Positions 28,701-36,529 of a stretch of 64,000 nt of DNA are shown in pieces (position 1 is the first letter of the stretch; every line of letters starts with the position of its first letter). This DNA is from Aggregicoccus sp. 17bor-14 (lineage in GTDB: Bacteria > Myxococcota > Myxococcia > Myxococcales > Myxococcaceae), in NCBI RefSeq assembly GCF_009659535.1, contig NZ_VJZZ01000005.1, positions 186,001 to 250,000 of the forward strand. The letters are read 5' to 3'. The notes beneath the pieces were generated by a model. It had not been told where the DNA came from. It searched no databases and saw only the letters and a list, made by a program, of their open reading frames with translations. The translations under genes were made by a program, and so were the position numbers.

Positions 28701-28836
28701 GCGCGGCCTCCGCGAGCGCGCGCAGCGCCTCGAGCGCCGCGTCCCGCTCCTCGCCGGGTGCAGCGCGCTGCAGCCGCTGGTCGAGCTGCTGCAGCAGGAG
28801 GAAGGCATCGCGGGGGCTCTGGGGCAGGCGCGTCAT
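25714..28836 (-). CDS. Methionine S-methyltransferase-like enzyme (MTase fused to two aminotransferase-like domains)
   Basis: 1,040 residues. Residues 75-330 are a SAM methyltransferase with motif I VEVGSGSGWICIAL (106-119), DLNPQAP and VVGCIPQVL. The stretch after it (LSNYCAVQNVYEDHFGLGLIARL, LNLAGRPGHRIIERMF, RRVMQAADTDI, FEFFMQ) recalls plant methionine S-methyltransferase (MMT), which makes S-methylmethionine from methionine and SAM and also has about 1,090 residues. Residues about 400-650 form one aminotransferase-like domain (YGLIKNAVYPDLEL); 690-1040 form a class I/II aminotransferase with PLP Lys866 in SKEFAAGGLRVGW. The second domain looks catalytically complete, unlike a mere scaffold. 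ATG 28836 gives the expected start. No methionine-cycle gene beside it. Function assigned by memory of the plant family, not by a search. Confidence 0.78.
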   Translation of the reverse strand: MTRLPQSPRDAFLLLQQLDQRLQRAAPGEERDAALEALRALAEAARGAPEGAPLRLATVVVAVGASQERLELLLLPSIFAPEAWAYTFLEGLLKVPLDEYAGKRLVEVGSGSGWICIALARFTALSRVHGVDLNPQAPVVARLNAWLNGDAALVERLSFAQSDLLRDVSVSEGWDFVVGCIPQVLRSEGLPPALAPGLDALAPDAHDAQALYDLSNYCAVQNVYEDHFGLGLIARLLDEAPERLAPGGRLLLNLAGRPGHRIIERMFSRRGFRTHVQVARRVMQAADTDIRPLVALEQRTGREFEFFMQAHSAEPIRAATALGWLAAGNPIWHEVAVWEARPALPREALALRRALRALGLESLLAELDLAHAGQEQLSFVAALAERLAHAPVAPYAHESGDASFRRLIARYLERFFDLRLREDEVFVAPEREQAVYALLLATCDAGDEVLVSRNVQGVYARALEKAGVHVTVTHNTLSEIKRLLTAFPVKLVLLSVEPSERTNLAALRDILAEAARRGIRVVLDESPFFNITSGVEPRTLFEFLAREPSPHANLVVLYGLIKNAVYPDLELTLLLPVGEQLRQDLEVVAEVTYSRVSTLAQWFYERTFADLLSFRISFGPAPEVPPRAEPAVPLPRSQRIARLAGAPAFAPRVFREDDPERVRLDYGENEGPLPAPLVSGLVAALAAPHEPEAGHGLAEGVAAFLLETRGLRYAPRELVLAQGVWPLVHDLGVALARQLGRSPRVFLAAPCYGVLPPTLEAAGCEVEVGPLEALYARRGGSAGARAADVVVVSQPANPAGTYLTHEELVELATWVVGQGAWLVSDEIFGLVNLSNRAADTVMSPVTVEQVVPGIGARTLVLGGLSKEFAAGGLRVGWLAARDARLLARVQEATLGRLHLATARAAAHLYGAWARGGDGRLLHPERHRAVREFLTRMRAELADKRALLAAALPAQAPDEAREAGGLFLAPRMDAWLGKQVDGVRLTPENLPAQVYAHTHVVLNGGAWCSDPQRVRAVFSIPRAPLERAAAALRAFAQKLRD

Positions 28837-28867
28837 GGGAGGGGACGCAGCTTGCCACCGGAAAAGG

Positions 28868-28920
28868 GACGCCGGGGCTCCGGCGTGCACGCGAGTGTGC
28901 ACGGCAGAGGCCCCGGCGTC
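28868..28920. terminator. 53-bp nested inverted repeat, possible terminator
   Basis: Outer arms GACGCCGGGGC (28868-28878) and GCCCCGGCGTC (28910-28920) are perfect. Inside, CGTGCAC and GTGCACG form a second stem with a GCGAGT loop. It lies 27 bp after the M43 protease stop and 31 bp before the methyltransferase start (both minus). No T-run follows, so it is not a classical intrinsic terminator. Confidence 0.55.
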
Positions 28921-28947
28921 GGGTGCTGCGGAGCTTCGCGCTACCGG

Positions 28948-29835
28948 CTAGCGGTAGGTCGCGCCCATCGAGTCCGCGCGGGTGATCTGGCCCGCGCTGA
29001 ACGTGTTCATGCAGCTGTCGTAGGTGTAGTCCATGAAGTTGGTGATGGGGTCCAGACCGCCGCCCGCGCAGGTGTCGCGGCCGGAGGGGCAGCCCGAGGC
29101 GGGAGAGGCCTCGGCCGGGGTGTCGCTCACCTCGTCACCGGGCGCCGCGCAGCCGCCCTGGAAGGTGTGCCAGAGGCCGACCCAGTGGCCGACCTCGTGG
29201 GTGGCCGTGTCGCCCTCGTTGTAGTTGGTGGCGGTGCCGCCGGGGACGCTCGAGAAGAGCATCACCACGCCGTCCATGGTGGGGTTGCTCGCGTAGTCCC
29301 AGGGGAAGGTGGACCAGCCCAGCAGGCCGCCGCCGAGGTTCGCGGTGTAGAGGTTCAGCGCGTTGGCGCCGCCCTTGCGCAGCGCCGCCTTCATCTGCTG
29401 CTCGTTGCGGCTGCCCTGGCGCACCGTGTACCACTTGGAGTTCGTGGTGCGGTCGGTGGACACGAGCGAGAACTTGTAGGGCGTGCTCGCGTACGCCGCG
29501 TTGAGCACGTTGATCTGCGCGGTGATCTGCGAGTCCGGGATGTTGCCCGCGGAGATGCTCGTGCCGTTGTTGATGACGTGGAAGTAGACCGGGATGGTCA
29601 CCGAGCCGGCGGTGCGCATCGCGTGCACCTTGTTCGCGGCGTCCAGCTGGAAGCGGCTCTGGATGGCCGCCTGCTCCTCGGCGGTCGGGGTGGGGGTCGC
29701 ACAGCCGCGGTGCAGCTCGGCGGACTGCTCGGCGCTGGTGCCGCTGTCATCGCTGCTCATGTCCGGGGCCTCGCCGCAGCCGGCGAGGAAGGTCAGGCTG
29801 CCCACCACTGCGATCACTGCATTGCGCACGTTCAT
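28948..29835 (-). CDS. Exported M43 (pappalysin-like) zinc metalloprotease, copy 1
   Basis: 295 residues. Lipobox FLAGC (Cys20), a short Ser/Asp-rich linker, then the catalytic domain. His213, Glu214, His217 and His223 form the metzincin zinc site [11 protein letters not shown], and [12 protein letters not shown] is the Met-turn. Cys pairs between ([23 protein letters not shown]) are typical of M43B. Expected to be a lipid-anchored or shed protease that cuts extracellular protein. It is a close paralogue of the gene at 30719, and both share the upstream palindrome. Confidence 0.93.
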   Translation of the reverse strand: MNVRNAVIAVVGSLTFLAGCGEAPDMSSDDSGTSAEQSAELHRGCATPTPTAEEQAAIQSRFQLDAANKVHAMRTAGSVTIPVYFHVINNGTSISAGNIPDSQITAQINVLNAAYASTPYKFSLVSTDRTTNSKWYTVRQGSRNEQQMKAALRKGGANALNLYTANLGGGLLGWSTFPWDYASNPTMDGVVMLFSSVPGGTATNYNEGDTATHEVGHWVGLWHTFQGGCAAPGDEVSDTPAEASPASGCPSGRDTCAGGGLDPITNFMDYTYDSCMNTFSAGQITRADSMGATYR

Positions 29836-29914
29836 TCCCAGTCCTTTGTCCAGGGGGAGGGACGCAGGTTGGGCAGTCATGCGGGCGAGTGCAAGGCCCC
29901 AGAAGCGCCATTTC

Positions 29915-29926
29915 TTGGTGCACCAA
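29915..29926 (-). promoter_or_regulatory. Palindrome TTGGTGCACCAA upstream of M43 protease copy 1
   Basis: A perfect 12-bp palindrome 80 bp before the start codon. Flanking bases (GCAAG... and ATGACGC) are shared with the copy upstream of the second protease at 31688. Confidence 0.55.
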
Positions 29927-30099
29927 TGACGCGCCCGGTCGGGTGGGTGATGAACGGCGCAAGCGTGCGGAATGGCGGCAGGAACACGCACAGCGTGGGC
30001 AGGCAGGCGAGGGGCGCAAGCTGCCGGAATCGCTCAGCGGGCAGGCGCACGGGCGCCCCCGCCAGCGGAACGACTTACAGCCCTGCTGGAAGCAGCACC

Positions 30100-30588
30100 C
30101 TAGTGCGCCGTGTCCACGAGCAGCTGCGGCACGCGGGTGCCGGGCGCCACCGGGGCGAGCGTGAGGCGCAGGTTCTCGCGCACCAGGTGGTCCTCGCCGA
30201 AGTGCAGCGGCGGGCCCTCCGCGCTCGCGAGCCCCACGGCGTCGTTCTTCGCGTCGAAGGCGACGGCGCACACGTAGCCCTGGGTGCCGCGGGCCTGCCA
30301 GAACTTCAGGTAGAAGTCCGCCTGCGGCGGCGCCTCCACCTCCACCTGCGAGATGAGGCTGGGGGCGGTGAGCGCCTCGGCGCAGGGCGTGGCGCTGATG
30401 AAGGCGACGCGGCGCGCGGCGGCCATGGGCTGCTCGAGCTTGCCGCTCACCTCCGCCATCGTGTTCGCGGGGTCCACCCAGCGCAGCTTCTCCGACTTCG
30501 CGCCCGCGTCGGGCGCAGATGCGCCGCGCGAGCAGGCGGTGAGAGCGAGGAGGGAGAGCAGCGGGAGGCCACGGGCGCGCATGTGCAT
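30100..30588 (-). CDS. Small lipoprotein of unknown function
   Basis: 162 residues. Lipobox LLALTAC near residue 18, then a mixed alpha/beta body (LRWVDPANTMAEVSGKLEQP, FYLKFWQARGTQGYVCAVAFDAK). I do not recognise a family. An in-frame start two codons later (30582) is equally possible. It lies between the two M43 protease genes on the same strand. Confidence 0.65.
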   Translation of the reverse strand: MHMRARGLPLLSLLALTACSRGASAPDAGAKSEKLRWVDPANTMAEVSGKLEQPMAAARRVAFISATPCAEALTAPSLISQVEVEAPPQADFYLKFWQARGTQGYVCAVAFDAKNDAVGLASAEGPPLHFGEDHLVRENLRLTLAPVAPGTRVPQLLVDTAH

Positions 30589-30718
30589 GAGGACCACCGA
30601 AGGGAGCACGAAGAGAAGCACGGTGAAACGGACAGCGCCGGAGCCACCCGGGACTTCACGGGGCAGCTCCGGCGCCGAGACTACGACGTCACGACCTCAG
30701 GGAGACGCTGCCGCGAGA

Positions 30719-31609
30719 CTAGCGGTAGGTCAGGCCCTGCGAGTCCATGCGGCTGATCTGACCCGCGCTGAAGCGGTTCATGCAGCTGTCGTAGGTGTAG
30801 TCCATGAAGTTGGTGATGGGGTCCACGCCCGAGGTGGAGCAGGTGTCGCGGCCCGTGGGGCAGCCGGACGCGGGCGAGGCCTCGGCCGGGGTGTCGCTCA
30901 CGCTGTCGCCGGGGCTGGCGCAGCCGCCCTGGAACGTGTGGTACAGGCCGACCCAGTGACCCACCTCGTGGGTGGCCGTGTCGCCGAGGTTGTAGTTGGT
31001 GGCGCTGCCGCCGGGCACGCTCGAGTAGAGGATGACCACGCCGTCCATGGACGGGTCCGAGGTGTAGCTGGAGGGGAAGGTGGCCCAGCCCAGCAGGCCG
31101 CCGCCGAGGTTCCAGCTGTAGAGGTTCAGCGCGTTCTTGCCGCCCTTGCGCAGCGTGGTCTTGATGGTGCGCTCGGTGCTGCTGCCCTGCGCGGCCGAGA
31201 ACCACGTGGAGTTGGTGGTGCGGTCGGTGGAGATGAGCGTGAAGTAGTACGGGGTGTTCGCGTACGCGGCGTTCAGCACGTTCATCTGGTTGCTGATCAT
31301 CGTGGAGGTGATGTCGCCGTTGGACACGCCCGTGCCGCGGTTGATCACGTGGAAGTACACCGGGATCTGGACGGTGCCCGCGGTGCGCATCGCGTGCACC
31401 TTGTTCGCGCTGTCCGCCTGGAAGCGCGCCTCCATCTCCGCCTGCTCCTGCTCGGTCGGGGTCACGCCGCAGCCGCGGTGAAGCTCCGCGCTCTGCTCCG
31501 CAACCTCAGACTCGGCAGGGTCCATCTGCTCGCCGCAACCGGCGAGGAAAACGAGGGAACCGATCACTGCGGCCATACGACGCTTCGTCACAACGCTGCG
31601 AGTGTGCAT
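30719..31609 (-). CDS. Exported M43 (pappalysin-like) zinc metalloprotease, copy 2
   Basis: 296 residues. Lipobox FLAGC (Cys25). Zinc site [11 protein letters not shown] (His214, Glu215, His218, His224) and the same Met-turn [12 protein letters not shown]. It aligns with copy 1 across the whole length, with most differences in the N-terminal linker and around residues 130-150. This is a recent-looking tandem duplication separated by the small lipoprotein gene. Confidence 0.93.
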   Translation of the reverse strand: MHTRSVVTKRRMAAVIGSLVFLAGCGEQMDPAESEVAEQSAELHRGCGVTPTEQEQAEMEARFQADSANKVHAMRTAGTVQIPVYFHVINRGTGVSNGDITSTMISNQMNVLNAAYANTPYYFTLISTDRTTNSTWFSAAQGSSTERTIKTTLRKGGKNALNLYSWNLGGGLLGWATFPSSYTSDPSMDGVVILYSSVPGGSATNYNLGDTATHEVGHWVGLYHTFQGGCASPGDSVSDTPAEASPASGCPTGRDTCSTSGVDPITNFMDYTYDSCMNRFSAGQISRMDSQGLTYR

Positions 31610-31687
31610 GCCAGCTCCTTGTCCGGGGAGGCGGGCGCACGGTGAAGGGTTATGTGCGGAAGTGCAAGAGGGGATGAGCGGATTTCA

Positions 31688-31699
31688 TTGGAGCACCGA
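31688..31699 (-). promoter_or_regulatory. Diverged copy of the protease upstream palindrome
   Basis: TTGGAGCACCGA at 79 bp before the start codon, against 80 bp for copy 1. The surrounding GTGCAAG, ATTTC and ATGACGC words are also kept at matching spacing, so the whole upstream region was duplicated or is under selection. Confidence 0.5.
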
Positions 31700-31738
31700 T
31701 GACGCAGGCCGCTGGCGCGGAGCGTCGCACCGGGCGCG

Positions 31739-32644
31739 CTAGAGCCCCAGTGCCCCGAGGATGCGCGCGCGCTGGGCGGCGTCCGGCAGGGGCCCGCGGC
31801 CCGCGGCGAGGTTGTCCTCCAGGTGGGCCGGGTTGGAGGTGGCCGGCAGGGGGCAGTTCACCGCGGGGTGGCCGAGGAGGAACTTGAGGAAGAGCTGCGC
31901 CCAGCTCTCGCACTGCAGCTCGGCGCGGGCCCACTCGGGCACGGGCGTGCCGCGCATGCGGCGCAGCAGCTCGCCGCCCTCGAAGGGGCGCATCACCAGC
32001 ACCGCGGTGCCGGTGTCCTGCGCCGCCGGCAGCAGCCGCGCCTCCGCCTCGCGCACGCCGACGCTGTAGGGCAGCTGGATGAAGTCCAAATGCTCGGTGC
32101 GCAGGAGCCGCTCCAGCTGCGCGAAGGCGCTCAGCTGGTAGTGCGTGACGCCCACGTAGCGGATGCGGCCCTGGGCCTTGAGCTCGCGCAGGGTGGCGAG
32201 CTGCACCTCCCAGTCGAGCAGGTTGTGCACCTGCACCAGGTCCAGTGCGCCCATGAGGCGCTCGGAGGTCTCGATCTGCGCGCGCCCCGCCTCCTTCCCG
32301 CTCGTCCACACCTTCGTCGCGAGGAAGGCCTCCTGTGCGCGGCCGAGCTGCCGCAGCTCCTCGCCCACCACCGCTTCGGCGCGCCCGTACATGGGCGAGG
32401 AGTCCACCAGCCGCCCGCCGGCGTCGAGGAAGCGCGTGAGCACCGCGCGCAGCGGCTCGCGCTCGGCGGACGTGGCGCCCACGTCGAAGGTCTGCCAGGT
32501 GCCCAGCCCGAGGACGGGCAGCGGCTCGCGGGTGCGCGGAATGGGGCGGGTGAGCATGGGCCGGGGCCTTCCGAGGCGAACGAGGGGCACGGCGGCCGCG
32601 GCGCCGAGCAGGGCGCGGCGCGAGAGAGGAGGGAGTGGAGCCAT
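31739..32644 (-). CDS. Aldo/keto reductase with Tat signal
   Basis: 301 residues. SRRALLGAAAAV at 8-19 is a twin-arginine signal. The catalytic tetrad reads Asp81, Tyr86, Lys111 and His140 (DSSPMYGRAE, LATKVW, VQVHNL). The fold continues with RYVGVTHYQ and FIQLPYSV. GGAGG stands 10 nt before ATG 32644. An exported, pre-folded NADPH-type reductase is unusual but known for Tat clients. Substrate unknown. Divergent from the DUF1615 gene. Confidence 0.86.
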   Translation of the reverse strand: MAPLPPLSRRALLGAAAAVPLVRLGRPRPMLTRPIPRTREPLPVLGLGTWQTFDVGATSAEREPLRAVLTRFLDAGGRLVDSSPMYGRAEAVVGEELRQLGRAQEAFLATKVWTSGKEAGRAQIETSERLMGALDLVQVHNLLDWEVQLATLRELKAQGRIRYVGVTHYQLSAFAQLERLLRTEHLDFIQLPYSVGVREAEARLLPAAQDTGTAVLVMRPFEGGELLRRMRGTPVPEWARAELQCESWAQLFLKFLLGHPAVNCPLPATSNPAHLEDNLAAGRGPLPDAAQRARILGALGL

Positions 32645-32798
32645 GTGCGCGAGGCCTCCGCAGCCCACAATCTGGCGCATGATGGGGCGCATGGCCCCTC
32701 CCACGACCCGCCGACGCCGGCCCGCCCGCCCTGCGCAGGAGCGAGCAGCGCCCGCACGCGCGGTGCGAGGCGCGGGGCCCGCGCGCGGTTGTGCTCGC

Positions 32799-34004
32799 GT
32801 GACCTCCCGCGTGCGCCCTCCCCTGCTGCTCACCGCCCTGGCGTGCGCGCTGCTCGCCTGCGCGCGCGGCGGCACGCGCGAGCCCCCTCCCCTGCCCCGC
32901 CTCACCGCCGAGCTGGCCGCGCGGCTGCTCCCGCCCCGCGTGCCGGCGGCCGAGCGCGAGGGCTGGTCGCGCGACGTGCTCGCGGCGCTCGATGCGCACG
33001 AGCTGCCGCCGGACGCGCCGCACCTGTGCGGGGTGTTCGCGATCATCGAGCAGGAGAGCGGCTTCCAGGCGAACCCCGTGGTGCCGGAGCTGCCGCGCAT
33101 CGTGCGCGAGGGGCTGGAGGCGAAGGCGAAGAAGCTGGGCCCGCTGGGCCGCCCCGCGCTGGAGCGGATGCTCGCGGGCAAGGCGCCGGGCCAGAGCCTC
33201 ACCTTCGCGCAGCGCCTGGAGCGCGTGCGCACCGAGCGCGACCTGGACCTCGTGTTCCGCGAGCTGCTCGAGTACCACCGCCACGCGCACCCCTTCACCT
33301 TCGGCGCGGCCAACGTCCTCAACGCGCTCTTCGGCTCGCAGTCCTTCGAGGACATGAACCCCATCACCACCGCCGGCTCCATGCAGGTGAGCGTGCGCTG
33401 GGCGCAGGAGCTCGCCGAGCAGCGCCACCAGTCCACCGACACGGTGCGCGACGAGCTCTACACGCGCCACGGCGGCGTCTTCTACGGCACCGCGCGCCTG
33501 TGGGGCTACGAGGCCGCGTACGCCGAGCCCCTCTACCGCTTCGCGGACTACAACGCGGGGCCCTACAGCAGCCGCAACGCCGCGCTGCAGGCGCAGCTCA
33601 ACACCCTGCTCGGGCTGCAGCTGCTGGAGGACGGCGACCTGCTCGCGTACGACGTGGATGGGCGCCCCTCGCGCGAGGACTCGCGCACCCTGCTGGCCTT
33701 CGTCGCCTTCGCGCGCCGCTTCGCCCCCTCCACCCTGAGCGAGGGGCGCGTGCGCCGTGACCTCGAGCGCGAGAAGACGCGCGAGCTGGAGGAGACCGAG
33801 ACCTGGCGCACGCTCAAGGCCGTGTACGCCCGCATCCAGGGCGAGCCCGCGCCGTACGCGCAGCTGCCCGACGTGAGCCTCAAGAGCCCCAAGCTGAAGC
33901 AGGAGCGCAGCACCGCCTGGTTCGCCCGCAGCGTGGACACGCGCTACGCCGCCTGCCAGGAGCGCTACCGCGCGCTGGGCAACGTGCACACCGCATCACG
34001 CTGA
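32799..34004 (+). CDS. DUF1615 lipoprotein with lytic-transglycosylase motifs
   Basis: 401 residues from GTG 32799. Lipobox ALLAC (Cys21). E86-S87 in IIEQESGF, GSMQ at 193-196 (TTAGSMQVSV) and DYNAGP at 250-255 correspond to the ES, GLMQ and AYNAGP motifs of family 1 lytic transglycosylases. This suggests the DUF cleaves peptidoglycan glycan strands with Glu86 as the acid/base. Location: inner face of the outer membrane. The C-terminal third is helical and unrecognised. Confidence 0.8.
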   Translation: MTSRVRPPLLLTALACALLACARGGTREPPPLPRLTAELAARLLPPRVPAAEREGWSRDVLAALDAHELPPDAPHLCGVFAIIEQESGFQANPVVPELPRIVREGLEAKAKKLGPLGRPALERMLAGKAPGQSLTFAQRLERVRTERDLDLVFRELLEYHRHAHPFTFGAANVLNALFGSQSFEDMNPITTAGSMQVSVRWAQELAEQRHQSTDTVRDELYTRHGGVFYGTARLWGYEAAYAEPLYRFADYNAGPYSSRNAALQAQLNTLLGLQLLEDGDLLAYDVDGRPSREDSRTLLAFVAFARRFAPSTLSEGRVRRDLEREKTRELEETETWRTLKAVYARIQGEPAPYAQLPDVSLKSPKLKQERSTAWFARSVDTRYAACQERYRALGNVHTASR

Positions 34005-34165
34005 GAGGGGCCGCGTCCGCTCGTGACGCGCCGCACCGCGCGCACTGCGTCATGTGCAGATATGCGGAACGAGGTGCCGAAGGCCCGCAGGCCCGGCTGC
34101 TTCCGCGAAAAAAATGCGCAGGGCCGTGGCAGAGCCCTGACGTGGCGCGGGTTAGGGGTGGACTC

Positions 34166-35167
34166 ATGTACCTCCACGCACTCGGCCACTTCCACCCGGA
34201 GACGCTGCTCACCAACGACTTCCTCCAGGATCTCGGCCTCGACACGAACGACGCCTGGATCACGGAGCGCGTGGGCATCCGCGCGCGCCACACGGTGCTG
34301 CCGCTGGACTACATCCGCGAGACGCGCAACCGCGACGTGCGCGGCGCGCTCGAGGCGGCGCAGTACACGAACGCCGAGACGGGCGAGCGCGCGGCGCGCA
34401 TGGCGCTCGAGCGCGCGGGGCGCAGCGTGAAGGACGTGGGCATGGTGATCTCCGGCGGCTGCTCCGCGGACGAGTGCATCCCGGCGGAGGCCTGCCGCAT
34501 CGCGGAGCGCCTGGGCATCGAGGCGCCCAGCCTGGACATCAACGCCGCCTGCTCGTCGTTCGGCGCGCAGCTGCACTTCCTCACCGGCATGCGCGAGGAG
34601 CGGCTGCCGGACTTCATCCTCGTGGTGAACCCCGAGAACAGCACCCGCGTGGTGGACTACTCGGACCGCAGCAGCTGCGTGCTGTGGGGCGACGGCACCA
34701 GCGCCGCGCTGCTCAGCCCGCGCATCCCCGGCCCCTGGCGCATCACCCAGACGCTGCTGGGCGGCGACCCCTCCGGCGCGGACAAGGTGAAGGTGCCGCG
34801 CGCGGGGCACTTCACCCAGCAGGGCAGCGCCGTGCAGACCTTCGCCATCAAGCGCGCCACCGAGACCTTCCTCGCGCTGCGCTCGCACTGGCTCTCCGCC
34901 GTCCCGGGCCGCAGCCCCGCGGACCTGAGCCTCATCGGCCACCAGGCGAACCTGCGCATGCTCGAGGCCGTGCAGCGGCGCACCGAGACCCCGGACGCGC
35001 GCCACTTCTTCAACGTGGACCGGCGCGGCAACTGCGGCGCCTCGGGCGCCCCCACCGTGCTCAGCGAGAACTGGGACAACCCCGCCCTGGGCGACTCCGT
35101 GGCGCTCGCCGTGGTGGGCAGCGGCCTCACCTGGGCCGGCGCCCTGCTCGAGCGCTGCCGCAACTAG
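34166..35167 (+). CDS. 3-oxoacyl-ACP synthase III-like enzyme (KAS III / FabH superfamily)
   Basis: 333 residues. The catalytic triad is Cys129 (DINAACSSFG), His259 (IGHQANLRML) and Asn289 (GNCGASGAP). Thiolase-fold signature DGTSAALL present. It should condense an acyl-CoA with malonyl-ACP or carry out a related head-to-tail step in a lipid or secondary metabolite. ATG 34166 matches the family N-terminus. No acyl carrier protein, AMP ligase or cyclase gene beside it. It converges on the beta-barrel gene at 35188. Confidence 0.88.
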   Translation: MYLHALGHFHPETLLTNDFLQDLGLDTNDAWITERVGIRARHTVLPLDYIRETRNRDVRGALEAAQYTNAETGERAARMALERAGRSVKDVGMVISGGCSADECIPAEACRIAERLGIEAPSLDINAACSSFGAQLHFLTGMREERLPDFILVVNPENSTRVVDYSDRSSCVLWGDGTSAALLSPRIPGPWRITQTLLGGDPSGADKVKVPRAGHFTQQGSAVQTFAIKRATETFLALRSHWLSAVPGRSPADLSLIGHQANLRMLEAVQRRTETPDARHFFNVDRRGNCGASGAPTVLSENWDNPALGDSVALAVVGSGLTWAGALLERCRN

Positions 35168-35187
35168 GTTGCAAGAGCGGCCTGGCG

Positions 35188-35904
35188 CTAGGGGAACAGC
35201 ACGATGCGCACGCCGACGTTGAGCCAGCCGTGCACCGCCTTGTCGGCGATGTGGGTCTTGCGACTCACGTCGCCGGGCGAATGCTCCGTCAGCGTGTCGT
35301 AGCGCCCCAGCGCGAGCTCCGCGTACGGCCCCACGCCGAAGCCCGTGGGCAGGCGGAAGTCCACGCCCCCCATCAGCCGCGCGAAGTCCCAGCCCACGGC
35401 GGTCGAGGTGGCGTCACCCCGCGCGGTGCTCACCGCGACCCCGCTGCCCTCCACCCCGGCGCCGTAGCCCAGCCAGGGGTTCACCTTCGCCGCGGGCGCG
35501 AGGTTGTACTGGGCGAGCACGCCGAGCCGGAACGAGTACCCCACGCACTCCACGTCCACCCCGGAGCAGGCGAGGTCGAAGCGGCGCCCTGCGCCCCCGA
35601 GGCCCAGCCCGGCGTAGCCGCCCAGGAAAAAGTGGCCGCCGATCTTCCCGCCCACGTCGAGCGTCAGGGGCACCTGCGCGTCGAAGCTGTCCGAGAGCGA
35701 GTCTCCGCCGGCGGCCGTCGCCTTTCCCAGCGGCGCCGCGATTCCCGTGCGCACCGCCATCTGGAAGCCGGAGTGTGCGGGCGGAGCGCGCCGGGGCGCG
35801 GGCGCGGGCTGCGGGGGCGGGCTGGCCACGGGCTTGGTCTGCGCGGCGGCAGCGGAGGCATGGAGCAGCAGGGCGAGGGTGCCGGCGAGCGCGAGGCGGA
35901 GCAT
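35188..35904 (-). CDS. Exported outer-membrane beta-barrel-like protein
   Basis: 238 residues. Sec signal LALLLHASAAAAQ, Pro/Ala linker to about residue 45, then alternating amphipathic strands (FFLGGYAGLGLGGAG, SFRLGVLAQYNLAP, FGVGPYAELALGRY) ending in VGVRIVLFP with the terminal aromatic pattern of BamA substrates. A cysteine pair (LACSGVDVECVG) lies in one loop. Function unknown. Confidence 0.72.
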   Translation of the reverse strand: MLRLALAGTLALLLHASAAAAQTKPVASPPPQPAPAPRRAPPAHSGFQMAVRTGIAAPLGKATAAGGDSLSDSFDAQVPLTLDVGGKIGGHFFLGGYAGLGLGGAGRRFDLACSGVDVECVGYSFRLGVLAQYNLAPAAKVNPWLGYGAGVEGSGVAVSTARGDATSTAVGWDFARLMGGVDFRLPTGFGVGPYAELALGRYDTLTEHSPGDVSRKTHIADKAVHGWLNVGVRIVLFP

Positions 35905-36529
35905 GGAGTCCCCTGGGCAGTGGATACGGCCTTCGGAGCGCGTGTACCCACTTCCCGCCCCGCTCGCAATCGCCCTGCCCGGCGCAGGAGCACGCGTTCC
36001 AGTGCGTGCCCTCGCTGATGCAGCGGCAGGCAACTTCGCTCGCGAGTGCGCATGCTGCGTCTCCTCGTGCCTCGGTTCCTGCACGAAGCGCTGGCTTGCC
36101 GGTGGGGGCGTCAGGGCTGGAGGGGTGACGAGGCGCTGCGGCCCTTTGCGGTGGGGCGTTGCCGGTCCGCGAGGCTCAGGGGTGACGCGCCGGCGCTCGG
36201 CTCATGGCGCCGCTTCACTCTGTGTGCGTGCCCCCTCTGGAGCGGACGGCTGGCTCGCGCAAAAACGTAAAATAGGATTTTACCTTTTTGCATCACGCGC
36301 CGGTCCGCGCCCGGGAGGGGCGTCTCCTTTCGAGACAGCCGTCCCACGCGCCGTGGACGGCTTCACCCATCTGGAGAAGCCCCGTTCCCTACCCAGCCCC
36401 TCCTTCTCGAGGCCGTGCCCCTCGCGCCACTCTCGCGCGTCCCGCGAGTCCCATCGGCGCCCCAGGCCACGGCGCAGCACCGCCGAGCCATGCCTGAGGT
36501 GGACTGACGCACGCATGCGCGGAGGGGGC
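35905..36529. other. Intergenic region, 625 bp, without a gene
   Basis: No open frame here has both a ribosome site and protein-like composition. It contains the AT-rich palindrome at 36259-36291. On the right it ends at the FMN reductase stop; on the left it should hold the promoter of the beta-barrel gene at 35904. Confidence 0.6.
36259..36291. promoter_or_regulatory. 33-bp AT-rich inverted repeat
   Basis: Arms GCAAAAACGTAAAAT and ATTTTACCTTTTTGC pair at 14 of 15 positions around an AGG centre. In this GC-rich DNA a run of that AT content is very exceptional. It could be a two-way transcription terminator (paired A-run and T-run) or a protein-binding site. Confidence 0.6.

Noticed and set aside
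29835-31621. TTGTCC words just before both M43 start codons
   Set aside because: They overlap the ribosome-binding sites (GGACAAGGAG and GGACAAAGGA on the gene strand), so the likeness to the shared palindrome is accidental.
35905-36529. Several 60-80-codon frames on both strands
   Set aside because: None has a ribosome site, and they cross the AT-rich palindrome without protein-like content.
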